A stretch of DNA of 64,000 bases from assembly GCF_021390595.1 (NCBI RefSeq), contig NZ_JAJEJR010000001.1, positions 1,736,001-1,800,000 of the forward strand, written 5' to 3'. The notes below the pieces were generated by a model, which saw only the letters and a list, made by a program, of their open reading frames with translations, had not been told where the DNA came from and did no database searches. Positions 49,274-60,207 of this stretch are shown one piece after another (within the stretch, counting starts at the first letter, position 1; every line of letters begins with the position of its first letter). The stretch comes from Paraburkholderia sp. HP33-1 (lineage in GTDB: Bacteria > Pseudomonadota > Gammaproteobacteria > Burkholderiales > Burkholderiaceae). A program made the position numbers and the translations under genes.

Positions 49274-50422
49274 ATGTCGCTTGCGATTGCCCTGTTCCTG
49301 ATCATCGTATTGGCGGTGGGGTTTCACTTTGCCAGTCCCTGGTGGATCACGCCGATCGCCTCGAACTGGGTGCGCATGGACGACATGCTGACGATCACGC
49401 TCGTCATCACCGGCGCGCTCTTCGTCGCGATCAACCTGTTCATGGTGATCGCACTGGTGCGCTACCGCCACCGTAAGGGGCATCGCGGTGCTTACGAACC
49501 GCACAACAAGCGGCTGGAATGGTGGCTGATCGGCCTGACCTCTGTCGGCGTGGCAGCGTTGCTGGCACCGGGGCTCTTCGTCTACGCGGACTTCGTACGG
49601 CCGCCGCCCAACGTGCTGCAGATGGAAGTGCTCGGCCAGCAATGGCAATGGCGCTTCCGCTTTGCCGGCCCTGGAGGCAAGCTGGGCACGACGGACGTGC
49701 GCTTCATCAGCGACGACAACCCCTTCGGCCTGAACCCCGGCGACCCCAACGGCCGTGACAACTACCTGATCGATGCGCCCGAGGTGCACCTGCCGCTCAA
49801 CCGGCCGATCCAGGTCCTGACACGCTCGCGCGACGTGCTGCACGACTTCTACGTACCGCCGTTCCGTGCGCGCATGAACATGGTGCCCGGCATGGTGACG
49901 ACCTTCTGGTTCACGCCGACCAAGGCGGGGCGTTACGACATCCTGTGCGCGCAGCTTTGCGGTACCGGGCACTCCAACATGCGCGGCGTGGTCGTGGTGG
50001 AAGACGAAGCATCGTTCGCGCGCTGGCTGGCGCGGCAGAGCACGTTCGAGCAGCGGCAGCAGGCCAGGGTGCAGGCCGCGCCCGCCGCTGCAGGCGGCAG
50101 CGCCCGGGCGCTTGCTGACCTGGGCAAGGCGCTCGCAGCGGCCAAGGGCTGCGTCGCCTGCCATACCGTGGACGGCAGTCCGCTCGTGGGCCCCACCTGG
50201 AAGGGCCTGTACGGCAAGACCGAAACGATGGCCGACGGCAGCACAGCGAAGGTGGACGAAGCGTATCTGCGCGCCTTTATCCGCAACCCGAAGGCTCGCG
50301 TCGTAAAGGGCTTCGCACCCATCATGCCGACCTTCGACCTGAGCGATCAGGAACTGACCGCGCTGGTGACCTATATCGAAGCGCAAGGCGGCCCGGCCGC
50401 CAGCAGCGCAGCCACACCCTAG
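49274..50422 (+). CDS. coxB: Cytochrome c oxidase subunit II fused to cytochrome c
   Basis: The 382-residue subunit has two membrane helices (ALFLIIVLAVGFHFA; LTITLVITGALFVAINLFMV). The periplasmic CuA domain has HDFYVPPFRARMNMVPG and CAQLCGTGHSNM (Cys-x3-Cys-x3-His-x2-Met, the CuA site). After an alanine-rich linker comes a cytochrome c domain with the heme motif GCVACH and axial Met in PIMPTFDL. The fused c domain marks it as a caa3-type oxidase, which accepts electrons without a separate cytochrome. First gene of the operon; GAGGTGA precedes the start. Confidence 0.96.
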   Translation: MSLAIALFLIIVLAVGFHFASPWWITPIASNWVRMDDMLTITLVITGALFVAINLFMVIALVRYRHRKGHRGAYEPHNKRLEWWLIGLTSVGVAALLAPGLFVYADFVRPPPNVLQMEVLGQQWQWRFRFAGPGGKLGTTDVRFISDDNPFGLNPGDPNGRDNYLIDAPEVHLPLNRPIQVLTRSRDVLHDFYVPPFRARMNMVPGMVTTFWFTPTKAGRYDILCAQLCGTGHSNMRGVVVVEDEASFARWLARQSTFEQRQQARVQAAPAAAGGSARALADLGKALAAAKGCVACHTVDGSPLVGPTWKGLYGKTETMADGSTAKVDEAYLRAFIRNPKARVVKGFAPIMPTFDLSDQELTALVTYIEAQGGPAASSAATP

Positions 50423-50435
50423 CGGAGCAGACGCA

Positions 50436-52193
50436 ATGCCCTACGCACACACCGACCACGGCCCGCAAAGTTTCTGGACTCGCTATGTCTGGAGCCAGGA
50501 CCACAAGGTCATCGCCGTGCAGTATTCGCTGACGGCCATCGCAATTGGCCTCGTCGGCCTTGTGTTGTCGGACCTGATGCGGTTGCAGCTCGGCTTTCCG
50601 GGCAAGTTTAGTTTCATCGACGCCAACCATTACTACCAGTTCGTCACCATGCACGGGATGATCATGGTGATCTATCTGCTGACGGCGCTGTTTCTGGGCG
50701 GCTTCGGCAACTACCTGATCCCGCTGATGCTGGGCGCGCGCGACATGGTGTTCCCGTTTCTCAACATGTTGAGCTACTGGGTCTACCTGCTGGCCGTGCT
50801 GGTACTGGTGGCGAGCTTCTTCGTGCCCGGCGGGCCGACCGGCGCTGGCTGGACGCTGTATCCACCCCAGGCCATCCTGCCGGGCACGCCGGGCGTGGAA
50901 TGGGGCATCGTGCTGATGCTGGTGTCGCTGGCGATCTTCATTGTCGCGGCAACGATGGGCGGCCTGAATTACGTCACCACCACGCTGCAAGCGCGCACGC
51001 GCGGCATGACGCTCATGCGCATGCCGCTCACGGTGTGGGGCATCTTCACCGCGACCATCCTGGCACTGCTGGCGTTTCCGGCGCTGTTCGTGTCGGCGGT
51101 GATGATGCTCCTCGACAGGACACTCGGCACCAGTTTCTTCATACCCGCCGTGGTGTCGATGGGGCAGACGCTCAAGCATGCCGGCGGCAGCCCGCTGCTG
51201 TTCCAGCACCTGTTCTGGTTCTTCGGGCATCCGGAGGTCTATATCGTCGCGCTGCCGGCCTTTGGCATTGCGTCCGACCTCATCAGCACGCATGCGCGCA
51301 AGAGCATCTTCGGCTACAAGATGATGGTGTGGGCCATCGTTGCCATCGGTGCGCTGAGCTTCGTGGTCTGGGCGCACCACATGTTCATCGCCGGCATGAA
51401 TCCGTACTTCGGCTTCTTCTTTGCCACCACCACGCTGATCATCGCCGTCCCGACCGCCCTCAAGGTCTACAACTGGGTGCTGACGCTGTGGCGCGGCGAT
51501 ATCCACCTGACCGTGCCGATGCTGTTTGCCATCGGATTCATCAGCACCTTCGTCCTGGGTGGGTTGACCGGGCTCTATCTCGGCAACGTGAGCGTGGACA
51601 TTCCGTTGTCGAACACGTACTTCGTGGTGGCGCACTTCCATATGGTGATGGCCGTGTCGCCGATCCTGGTGGTGTTTGGCGGCATCTACCACTGGTATCC
51701 GAAGGTGACGGGCCGCATGCTCAACGACACGCTCGGGCGCTTGCACTTCTGGGTCACTTTCCTCGGCACCTATGCGATCTACTTTCCGATGCACTATCTC
51801 GGCATCCTGGGCATGCCGCGGCGGTATTACGAGTACGAGGGCATCAGCTTCATTCCATCTTCGGCGCAGACGCTCAACACGTTCATCACCGTCATTGCGC
51901 TGATCGTTGCAACGTCGCAGTTGCTGTTCCTGTACAACCTGGCGTGGAGCCTCGTGCGCGGCAAGCGTGCCGACAGCAACCCCTGGCGGGCCACCACGCT
52001 CGAATGGCAGACGCCGCAAACGCCGCCGGTGCACGGCAACTGGGGCGCCACACCGCCCGTCGTCTACCGCTGGGCGTACGAATACAGCCCGCCGGGGCAG
52101 GAGGAAGACTTCGTCCCGCAAAACCAGCCGCCTGCGACGGCGCCTGAACCGGCCGCCCACCCGACGCTTCAACCCGGAGAGGCACGCGAATGA
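50436..52193 (+). CDS. ctaD: Cytochrome c oxidase subunit I
   Basis: The 585-residue catalytic subunit has 12 membrane helices. Heme a ligands are His in VTMHGMIMVIY and HFHMVMAVSP. The CuB site is GHPEVY (His and the cross-linked Tyr) and WAHHMF. The D-channel glutamate is present in GHPEVY, placing it in the A1-type oxidases. The C-terminal 90 residues are a proline/glutamate-rich cytoplasmic tail. It starts 13 bp after coxB and overlaps the next gene by 4 bp. Confidence 0.97.
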   Translation: MPYAHTDHGPQSFWTRYVWSQDHKVIAVQYSLTAIAIGLVGLVLSDLMRLQLGFPGKFSFIDANHYYQFVTMHGMIMVIYLLTALFLGGFGNYLIPLMLGARDMVFPFLNMLSYWVYLLAVLVLVASFFVPGGPTGAGWTLYPPQAILPGTPGVEWGIVLMLVSLAIFIVAATMGGLNYVTTTLQARTRGMTLMRMPLTVWGIFTATILALLAFPALFVSAVMMLLDRTLGTSFFIPAVVSMGQTLKHAGGSPLLFQHLFWFFGHPEVYIVALPAFGIASDLISTHARKSIFGYKMMVWAIVAIGALSFVVWAHHMFIAGMNPYFGFFFATTTLIIAVPTALKVYNWVLTLWRGDIHLTVPMLFAIGFISTFVLGGLTGLYLGNVSVDIPLSNTYFVVAHFHMVMAVSPILVVFGGIYHWYPKVTGRMLNDTLGRLHFWVTFLGTYAIYFPMHYLGILGMPRRYYEYEGISFIPSSAQTLNTFITVIALIVATSQLLFLYNLAWSLVRGKRADSNPWRATTLEWQTPQTPPVHGNWGATPPVVYRWAYEYSPPGQEEDFVPQNQPPATAPEPAAHPTLQPGEARE

Positions 52194-52801
52194 CCACACT
52201 GCGCCGCTCCTTCGTTCCTGACGCGCCACCTGTCTTGCCGAATGCGAGCCGCATCGGCCTGATCGTCTTCATGGCGGTGGCAACGGCATTGTTTTCACTA
52301 CTGCTGCTCGCCTATGGAATGCGCATGCGCGAGCCCGACTGGCAGCCGATCCCGCATCCGACGCTGCTGTGGTGGAACACCGGCGCGCTGGTGCTGGCAA
52401 GCATTGCCATGCAGCGTGCCCGGCAGATCACCGTACACCGCGCGGCGTGGCTGGTGTCCGGCGGTATGCTGGCGGCCGTGTTCGTGATCGGACAACTGGC
52501 CGTCTGGCGCATGCTGTCCGCGGCCGGGCAGACCGTCACCGTCAATCCTTCCAATAGCTTCCTCTACCTGCTCACCGGCCTGCACGGGGTGCACGTGCTG
52601 GGCGGGCTGGTAGCCTGGGCCGTGACTATCGCGATTCTCCAGCGAGCGGACCCCTTCCGGGCCCACCGCGCCATCTCGCTGTGCGCCATCTACTGGCATT
52701 TCCTGCTGGCTGTCTGGCTCGTGTTGCTGGCGGCGATGTGGTGGATCACCCCAGGGTTCGTCGCCGCCATCTGCGGGCCGCTGTATGGAGCCGCGCCATG
52801 A
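52190..52801 (+). CDS. Cytochrome c oxidase subunit III-like protein 1
   Basis: The 203-residue membrane protein has about five helices and the subunit III heme/lipid-binding pattern GLHGVHVLGGLVAWAVT and AIYWHFLLAVWLVLLAAMWW (the H-F-L/V-D/A-x-V-W-x-x-L signature). The start overlaps ctaD by 4 bp. A second subunit III-like gene follows immediately, so this one is probably an accessory or paralogous subunit, shorter than typical COX III. Confidence 0.85.
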   Translation: MTTLRRSFVPDAPPVLPNASRIGLIVFMAVATALFSLLLLAYGMRMREPDWQPIPHPTLLWWNTGALVLASIAMQRARQITVHRAAWLVSGGMLAAVFVIGQLAVWRMLSAAGQTVTVNPSNSFLYLLTGLHGVHVLGGLVAWAVTIAILQRADPFRAHRAISLCAIYWHFLLAVWLVLLAAMWWITPGFVAAICGPLYGAAP

Positions 52802-53505
52802 CCACGCCCACGCTGCGCACCGAGTCCGCTGCCACCACGCCCACCGACGCCGGGCCTGACGGCTGGCGCGGCATCGTCACGGACTGGTCGGCCGACCGGG
52901 AAGCCTTCAAGGTGCCGTGGGGCAAGGCGATGATGTGGATCTTCCTGCTATCGGACACCTTCATATTCAGCAGCTTCCTGATCGGCTACATGACGGTGCG
53001 GATGTCGACCACGGTGCCGTGGCCTGACACTTCCAAAGTGTTCGGGCTCACTGTGGGCGGCGTGGATGTGCCTTTGCTGCTGATCGCCATCATGACGTTC
53101 ATCCTGATCAGCAGCAGCGGCACCATGGCGATGGCCGTCAACTTTGGCTACCGGCGTAACGCAAAGCGCGCCGCCGCACTGTTGCTGGCGACCGCGCTGC
53201 TGGGCGCGAGCTTCGTGTCGATGCAGGCCTTCGAATGGACCAAGCTGATCGTCCATGAAGGTATCCGCCCCTGGGGCAACCCGGTGGGCGCGGCGCAGTT
53301 TGGCGCGTGCTTCTTCATGATCACCGGGTTCCACGGCTTTCACGTGAGTTGCGGTGTGATCTATCTGTTGCTGATCGCACGCAAGATCCTGCAGCCGGGG
53401 TTCACCGAGCACGGCAACTTCCAGATCGTGGAAATTGCCGGCTTGTACTGGCACTTCGTCGACCTGGTGTGGGTGTTCATCTTTGCGCTGTTTTATTTGT
53501 GGTGA
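52798..53505 (+). CDS. coxC: Cytochrome c oxidase subunit III-like protein 2
   Basis: The 235-residue membrane protein starts at ATG 52798, overlapping the previous stop by 4 bp. It has the hydrophobic layout of subunit III with FHGFHVSCGVIYLLLIARK and LYWHFVDLVWVFIFALFYLW, the canonical C-terminal signature. It is the better match to COX III and is likely the true subunit III. Why both are kept is not known. Confidence 0.88.
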   Translation: MTTPTLRTESAATTPTDAGPDGWRGIVTDWSADREAFKVPWGKAMMWIFLLSDTFIFSSFLIGYMTVRMSTTVPWPDTSKVFGLTVGGVDVPLLLIAIMTFILISSSGTMAMAVNFGYRRNAKRAAALLLATALLGASFVSMQAFEWTKLIVHEGIRPWGNPVGAAQFGACFFMITGFHGFHVSCGVIYLLLIARKILQPGFTEHGNFQIVEIAGLYWHFVDLVWVFIFALFYLW

Positions 53506-53513
53506 GGCAGACC

Positions 53514-53855
53514 ATGGAGCACACCGATTCCGCCCATCGACCCGACGCCGCGCACGGCCAGCAGCATCCGATCGGCATCTACATGAAAATCTGGGGCCTG
53601 CTGTTCGTACTGAGCACGATGTCGTACATGGTGGATTACTTTCACGTGCAGGGCCTGCTGCGCTGGGTGCTGATCGTCGTGCTGATGATCGCCAAGGCTG
53701 GGCTGATCGTGTCGATTTTCATGCACATGATGTGGGAACGGCTGGCGCTCGTGTACGCCATCCTGACTCCGCCCCTGTGCCTGCTGGTGCTGCTGGTGCT
53801 GATGGCTGCCGAAGCCCATCACACCTTCGGCATGCGGGAACTCTTCTTCCATTGA
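53514..53855 (+). CDS. Cytochrome c oxidase subunit IV
   Basis: The 113-residue small membrane subunit starts at ATG 53514. A histidine-rich N-terminus (TDSAHRPDAAHGQQHP) leads to three helices, including WGLLFVLSTMSYMVDYFH and LIVVLMIAKAGLIVSIFMHM, typical of prokaryotic subunit IV (COX4_pro). Last gene of the operon; a strong terminator follows. Confidence 0.88.
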   Translation: MEHTDSAHRPDAAHGQQHPIGIYMKIWGLLFVLSTMSYMVDYFHVQGLLRWVLIVVLMIAKAGLIVSIFMHMMWERLALVYAILTPPLCLLVLLVLMAAEAHHTFGMRELFFH

Positions 53856-53900
53856 CCCCTTCGCCGGGCAATGACGTGCCACATCAGCAACGAATACGAA

Positions 53901-53932
53901 ACGGCCCGACACATGCCGGGCCGTGTTTGTTT
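53901..53932 (+). terminator. Rho-independent terminator of the oxidase operon
   Basis: Stem ACGGCCCG (53901-53908) and CGGGCCGT (53917-53924), loop of 8, then GTTTGTTT. It lies 45 bp after the subunit IV stop and also faces the convergent minus-strand gene. Confidence 0.8.
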
Positions 53933-53971
53933 CCTGGCTCGCTGAAAATCCCAGCGAAAAACACCTTCAAA

Positions 53972-54529
53972 TCAGGCGTGCTTTTCACTGAAGTCGTTGA
54001 GCGGCTCAGGCTGTTTGAGCGGATCGAAGTCGGCCCACCGCCCTTGTTGCCAGTTGCCGGTCGCGCGTTCGATCGCCGCGCCTCCCGCATCGCGCAGCAC
54101 CCGTGCGGCGTCCGACTGGCTGTCCGGCGACACGTGTACGGCCACCAGCACGCCGCAACCACGGGTTTCTTCGGTGCTGGCTTCACGCGTGCGCATCATC
54201 GCGCCGACCAATGAACCGACATACGCACACACCCCGGCCGCGACCAGCGACATGATGAGCGGCGCCGAAAACGCCGCGAAGATCCCGACGCCGATCACGG
54301 CGCCAACCGCTGCGCCAATCGCAATGCCCATCTCGGCACCCTTCGGCGACTCCCTCGCATTTGTGTCGTTGCTGATCGAGCCACCGGGCCGAAATCGTGC
54401 GTGCTGGCCGGGCGGATTGACGAAAAACAGCGTGACGTCCTCCTCGACGAAACCTGCATTGAAGAGCCGTTGCGCCGCGTCTTCAGCGGCGGGGAATGTC
54501 GTAAAGCGTGCTGCGACGATGAGTGACAT
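53972..54529 (-). CDS. Glycine-zipper membrane protein, DUF1269-like stress protein
   Basis: The 185-residue product starts at ATG 54529, preceded by AAGGAGG. An N-terminal ferredoxin-like domain (MSLIVAARFTTFPAAEDAAQ, FNAGFVEEDVTLFFVNPPG) is followed by a glycine-rich membrane hairpin (GIAIGAAVGAVIGVGIFAAF, LIMSLVAAGVCAYVGSLVGA) and a soluble end (GCGVLVAVHVSPDSQSDAAR). It resembles the general-stress DUF1269 group in layout but not clearly in sequence. Convergent with the oxidase operon. Confidence 0.75.
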   Translation of the reverse strand: MSLIVAARFTTFPAAEDAAQRLFNAGFVEEDVTLFFVNPPGQHARFRPGGSISNDTNARESPKGAEMGIAIGAAVGAVIGVGIFAAFSAPLIMSLVAAGVCAYVGSLVGAMMRTREASTEETRGCGVLVAVHVSPDSQSDAARVLRDAGGAAIERATGNWQQGRWADFDPLKQPEPLNDFSEKHA

Positions 54530-54901
54530 GTGGCCTCCTTCCATCGTTGACTGCGGTTGCAGACTACGCCGCCCCACCTCACCCGCGCCGAGGCGCAGGT
54601 GGGTGCGGTGGCACGCGCCGGGACTATGCCGTGGTGCCGCGATCGGGTTCCATGCCGTCCACTCTGAACAGTCCGCTATGTAACAGTACGCCTTTGCTGC
54701 CGTTCTGGGCGATCGCTTCCGCGAAAACCGAACGGATACGATTGCGGCCGTTGTCGAAAGCGGACATGAAGGCGGATTCCATAGCCATTCAGTCCGTTAG
54801 CCATGCTACTTAGTCGGCAAAAAATATGCCGCACAGAAGCGCGCGAAAAGCGACGCGCCGTTTACTAGAATGAATTGTCCGAACCAATCGGGAGAGAAAT
54901 T
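54530..54901. other. Intergenic region with a possible small gene
   Basis: About 370 bases between divergent genes. The promoters of both are here. It also contains one open minus-strand frame of 52 codons (54624-54782) that I list separately. Confidence 0.45.
54624..54782 (-). CDS. Possible 52-residue protein
   Basis: Starts at ATG 54782 (MESAFMSAFDNGRNRIRSVF) and continues AEAIAQNGSKGVLLHSGLFR to a stop at 54624. The composition looks like a real small protein, but there is no ribosome site. It lies 94 bp upstream of the DUF1269-like gene on the same strand. Confidence 0.35.
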   Translation of the reverse strand: MESAFMSAFDNGRNRIRSVFAEAIAQNGSKGVLLHSGLFRVDGMEPDRGTTA

Positions 54902-55435
54902 GTGGAACTTCACATGGATTCCCATCATTTCACACACGGCCGGCCCGACTGGCGGGCAGCCGTGCTGGCAGGCGTCATCGCGGGCGTTGTGTTCCTCGCG
55001 CTAGGGGTGATCCTGATGGCGCTGATGACGGGCGCAAGCCTGCTGGAGCCCCCACGCATGGTCGCCGCGATCATTCTGGGACGAGGCGCGTTGCAGTCGC
55101 CCCAGGCATTCTCGATTGGCATCGTACTCGCGGCCTTTGCGGTGCATTTTGCCCTTGCCATCGCATTCGCGCTTGTCCTCGGTTGGATCATGACGTCATT
55201 CAACCTTGACTCGAGCATGGGGATGGCTTCACTGGCGGGTGGAGCTTTCGCCGCAGCCGTTTACGTGATCAATTTCTACGGCATGACCCAGCTTTTTCCG
55301 TGGTTCGCGGAAGCGCGCAACGGGGCCAGCCTGTTCGTTCATATCGTCTTCGGTATCGTGGCGGCAAACCTGTACATGAGACTGGAGCGCAACACATCCC
55401 GCAGGATCACGGCGGACGCGGGCGGCCCGTCGTAG
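54902..55435 (+). CDS. Four-helix hypothetical membrane protein
   Basis: The 177-residue product starts at GTG 54902 because GGGAGAG lies 7 bases upstream; ATG 54914 is too far from it. Four membrane helices (AAVLAGVIAGVVFLALGVIL; FSIGIVLAAFAVHFALAIAF; MASLAGGAFAAAVYVINFYG; GASLFVHIVFGIVAANLYMR) surround a histidine-rich N-terminus. Such proteins are frequent in Burkholderiaceae and have often been labelled transporters without evidence. Role unknown. Confidence 0.75.
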   Translation: MELHMDSHHFTHGRPDWRAAVLAGVIAGVVFLALGVILMALMTGASLLEPPRMVAAIILGRGALQSPQAFSIGIVLAAFAVHFALAIAFALVLGWIMTSFNLDSSMGMASLAGGAFAAAVYVINFYGMTQLFPWFAEARNGASLFVHIVFGIVAANLYMRLERNTSRRITADAGGPS

Positions 55436-55468
55436 TCCGGTGCCCGCCTGGTGTCGGCCGTACCTTGA

Positions 55469-55496
55469 AAAACCGGAGGCGCAAGCCTCCGGTTTT
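55469..55496. terminator. Bidirectional terminator between the membrane-protein gene and katG
   Basis: AAAACCGGAGGC-GCAA-GCCTCCGGTTTT, a perfect 12-bp stem with GCAA tetraloop, A-run before and T-run after. It lies 33 bp after the 54902 gene stop and 54 bp after the katG stop, and so serves both convergent genes. Confidence 0.88.
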
Positions 55497-55549
55497 GTAT
55501 GAAGCGCTAAAGCGGCTGATGAAGGCCCGCTACCCAGTACAGTCGCGCA

Positions 55550-57745
<2,196 letters not shown>

Positions 57746-57929
57746 TCACGGTTGTCCAGGGGCCGTGCCGACAACATGCCATGCATGCGGACACGACCCG
57801 CCAGGACAGCATAGTCCATTCTTATGGCGTGCTTATTGAGATATGCTATGGCGGGGATTGCCTCTGGCCCCGATGCCGGCGGTCGTCAGCAGATCGCCGG
57901 ATTCGGATTCGTGCGCGGGCAAGGACAGG

Positions 57930-58421
57930 TCAGCCCCGCTTCATGAGCCGATGATCATATGACCACTTTTCGTGCTTGATGACTTTGAGCTTCGCGATGT
58001 CCGGATGCTCGGGATTCACCAGCACGTTGAGCTCACGGGGAACGATCACCGAAGGAACGACGGCCAGCACGCTCGCCTTCGACCGGACCCATTCCTCGCC
58101 AAGTTCGAGGCTGACCATGCCCGCGGGCAGCGCGTCCCAGCCCACGTGTTTCGCCGGGTCCACGAGAGTTCTTGTTTTGCGCCAGACGGTCGGCGGCACG
58201 GCGATTGAAATCAGGTACCGGTTCAACGGCAGGTCACCGACCTTCAGATGAACCAGCGTCTCGAGGCAGGCAAGCGCGATGGTGCCGGCCGTATAAAGCA
58301 TTGGCGTTCCCGAACGGTTCCATCGACCACCGGTGATCTTCGCCCCCACACCTGACAGGTCGTCGGCCGTATAGGCCGGCGTATCGGTTCCAATGCGCCA
58401 GAGCGTCGCCCCGCCCGTCAA
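57930..58421 (-). CDS. RES-domain toxin
   Basis: The 163-residue protein has the RES fold of NAD+-degrading toxins. Conserved positions are visible: Arg in GGRWNRSGTPMLYTA, Glu in LACLETLVHL and Ser in LPAGMVSLELGEEW region. It begins in a 4-bp overlap with the upstream Xre-family antitoxin gene (58418-58421), so the pair is translationally coupled and must be co-expressed for the antitoxin to neutralise it. Confidence 0.88.
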   Translation of the reverse strand: MTGGATLWRIGTDTPAYTADDLSGVGAKITGGRWNRSGTPMLYTAGTIALACLETLVHLKVGDLPLNRYLISIAVPPTVWRKTRTLVDPAKHVGWDALPAGMVSLELGEEWVRSKASVLAVVPSVIVPRELNVLVNPEHPDIAKLKVIKHEKWSYDHRLMKRG

Positions 58422-58906
58422 GCGTAGGCTCCGCTTTGCGCCATGGCGAGAAGCCGCGAAACGAGTTCCCGCCCTTCCGCGGTATCCATGAACTCAGCCG
58501 GGCGTTGACCACCCAGCGCCGGCAAGGGCTCATCGAGCCAACGTCCCAGCCAATGCGCAGCGTCGAAACCCGCGGGATCGCCCGCCTCCTCGACCATGGC
58601 CTGGACCTGGCCGATGAGCCGCGCCATCGCCACGACTCGCTCACTCTGCTCTGGCGACAGGTTTTCGCCTGCCTTCTGCTTGCGGTCGATGGTGGTCACC
58701 GACAACCCGAGCGTCTTGCCGAGCTGCTCGCGGCTTCGATCCATCTGCCTCGCGATCACCCCAAAAATCTCCGGCTTCACACCTGACTTGATGATGGCAA
58801 TCCGGTAGGTCGGGTCCACCCGGAAGATGCTGGTAAAGGCATCCGGATCGACATAGGCACTGCCGCTGTAGCCCAGAAACAACCGCACTTTCACGGTGTT
58901 GTTCAT
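58418..58906 (-). CDS. Xre/MbcA/ParS-family antitoxin
   Basis: The 162-residue product starts at ATG 58906 (GGAGGG upstream). The N-terminal half is an HTH-like DNA-binding region (PEIFGVIARQMDRSREQLGK, LGLSVTTIDRKQKAGENLSP). The C-terminal Xre_MbcA_ParS toxin-binding domain reads AAHWLGRWLDEPLPALGGQR and MDTAEGRELVSRLLAMA. First gene of the module; probably represses itself through the palindrome 58918-58939. Confidence 0.9.
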   Translation of the reverse strand: MNNTVKVRLFLGYSGSAYVDPDAFTSIFRVDPTYRIAIIKSGVKPEIFGVIARQMDRSREQLGKTLGLSVTTIDRKQKAGENLSPEQSERVVAMARLIGQVQAMVEEAGDPAGFDAAHWLGRWLDEPLPALGGQRPAEFMDTAEGRELVSRLLAMAQSGAYA

Positions 58907-58917
58907 ACGCCCTCCAT

Positions 58918-58939
58918 TTGAGGAATTATGATACCTCAA
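58918..58939. promoter_or_regulatory. Operator of the RES/Xre toxin-antitoxin operon
   Basis: TTGAGG (58918-58923) and CCTCAA (58934-58939), perfect inverse arms with a 10-bp AT-rich spacer, 12 bp upstream of the antitoxin start. The spacer holds a TATCAT-like -10 hexamer on the minus strand. This is the usual position of an antitoxin operator. Confidence 0.65.
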
Positions 58940-59001
58940 TTGGTGGACCGGATGCTGCAGTTCCGCGTGAGCCGGCGGGTGGTTGCCCCCTATCCGGCCA
59001 T

Positions 59002-60207
59002 TCACTCGGAGTAGTCCTCCGGATTTTCCCGTCCGGCACTCTGATACAGAATCATCACGAGAGGAATCCCGGGCTCCGCCGTCGCATCGGTACGGCGCCC
59101 TGTCACTTCGCCCGCGACCCCGCTCGTGTATTCGGCGACCACCTCGCCAAACGTATTGCGTTGGATCGCCACTTTCTGCCCCACCGCGACCTTGTCGTTC
59201 ACCTTGACCAGCAGTTCGACGAAGCCGCCGTGCGTCGTGAGGATCGTGTGCGCGCTATTGCCGACGAAGATGCCCACGTCGCGCCCGGTACGTCCCATCG
59301 GGCCAGGCACGACGCCATAGCGCTTGAGCACGTTCATCGTGCCTTCGACGAACAGCGGAATCATCGTGAAATCGAGAACGCGCGCGGCGCCGATCTCCGG
59401 CGTGATCGCGGGAATCCCGACGTTGATCAACGCGTTGGCCAGCAGAGTCGGATACGCCGGGTTGTCGAAAATCTGCTCGATCGGAAATAGCTCCGCCATC
59501 GCGCGCGCCTCGGGCAATTCCATCCGCGCGAGGTTGAACGAGGTCAGGTCCATGCCGGTCGTGCCGGTGTGAAAGTCGAGCGCGTAGTCCGCGTTCGGCC
59601 GCAGCAGCCGGTTGAATAGCAGTGCCGCGTGCCGGCTCGGTGCGCTCGGACCATTCTCGTTGCCCGGCCATTCGCGATTGATGTCGATGAGGTCGATGCC
59701 TCGGCCCGAATTCGGCCAGCGGCGCTCCATCGCTTCGAGGGCGGGACGCGATACGTCGAGCACCGCCAGCACCGTGCCCGACATCCGGGCCGGATCGAGC
59801 TGGCTCACGATGCTTTGTATCGTGTGCACCGGGCTGATCTCATCGCCATGCACGCCGCTGATCAGGGCGATGCGCTTGCCCGGCTGCGCGCCGCGCACGA
59901 CGATCACCGTCACGTACCAGTGCTGCCCCGTCGGCATCTGCACGCCCTGAAAATAGAACTTGTACTTCGCGCCGCGCGGCAGGTCGTTGACGTCGAGCGC
60001 GCTGATCACCTTCTTGCCGTCGATCACGTCACCGGTGTAGACCGTTCCCTGACCGGCACCCGTCGGCGCGCCTGCGGCCGGCGCATTCGCGTTCTGCGCG
60101 TACGCGGTGCCGGCCTGCGTCACGAGCGCGGACGATGCGCCGACCAGCGCCACGGCCGTCTTCATGAAGTCGCGTCGATCGACACCGTCTTTTGGTTCAT
60201 TCGGCAT
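59002..60207 (-). CDS. Tat-exported succinylglutamate desuccinylase/aspartoacylase-family protein
   Basis: The 401-residue protein has a twin-arginine signal (DRRDFMKTAVALVGASSALV). The mature part is a zinc carboxypeptidase-like fold of the AstE/AspA family: zinc ligands His and Glu in ISGVHGDEISP and His in LDFHTGTTGMD, with substrate-binding REWPGNENG. A C-terminal lipoyl-like barrel (NDKVAVGQKVAIQRNTFGEV) follows, as in DUF2817/AstE-like periplasmic members. Substrate unknown; a deacylation of N-acyl compounds is the family reaction. Confidence 0.88.
   Translation of the reverse strand: MPNEPKDGVDRRDFMKTAVALVGASSALVTQAGTAYAQNANAPAAGAPTGAGQGTVYTGDVIDGKKVISALDVNDLPRGAKYKFYFQGVQMPTGQHWYVTVIVVRGAQPGKRIALISGVHGDEISPVHTIQSIVSQLDPARMSGTVLAVLDVSRPALEAMERRWPNSGRGIDLIDINREWPGNENGPSAPSRHAALLFNRLLRPNADYALDFHTGTTGMDLTSFNLARMELPEARAMAELFPIEQIFDNPAYPTLLANALINVGIPAITPEIGAARVLDFTMIPLFVEGTMNVLKRYGVVPGPMGRTGRDVGIFVGNSAHTILTTHGGFVELLVKVNDKVAVGQKVAIQRNTFGEVVAEYTSGVAGEVTGRRTDATAEPGIPLVMILYQSAGRENPEDYSE

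Noticed and set aside
50322..52229. Long minus-strand open frame (635 codons) opposite the oxidase subunit genes
   Set aside because: Antisense shadow of ctaD and its neighbours; extremely rich in His/Arg/Asp with no plausible fold.
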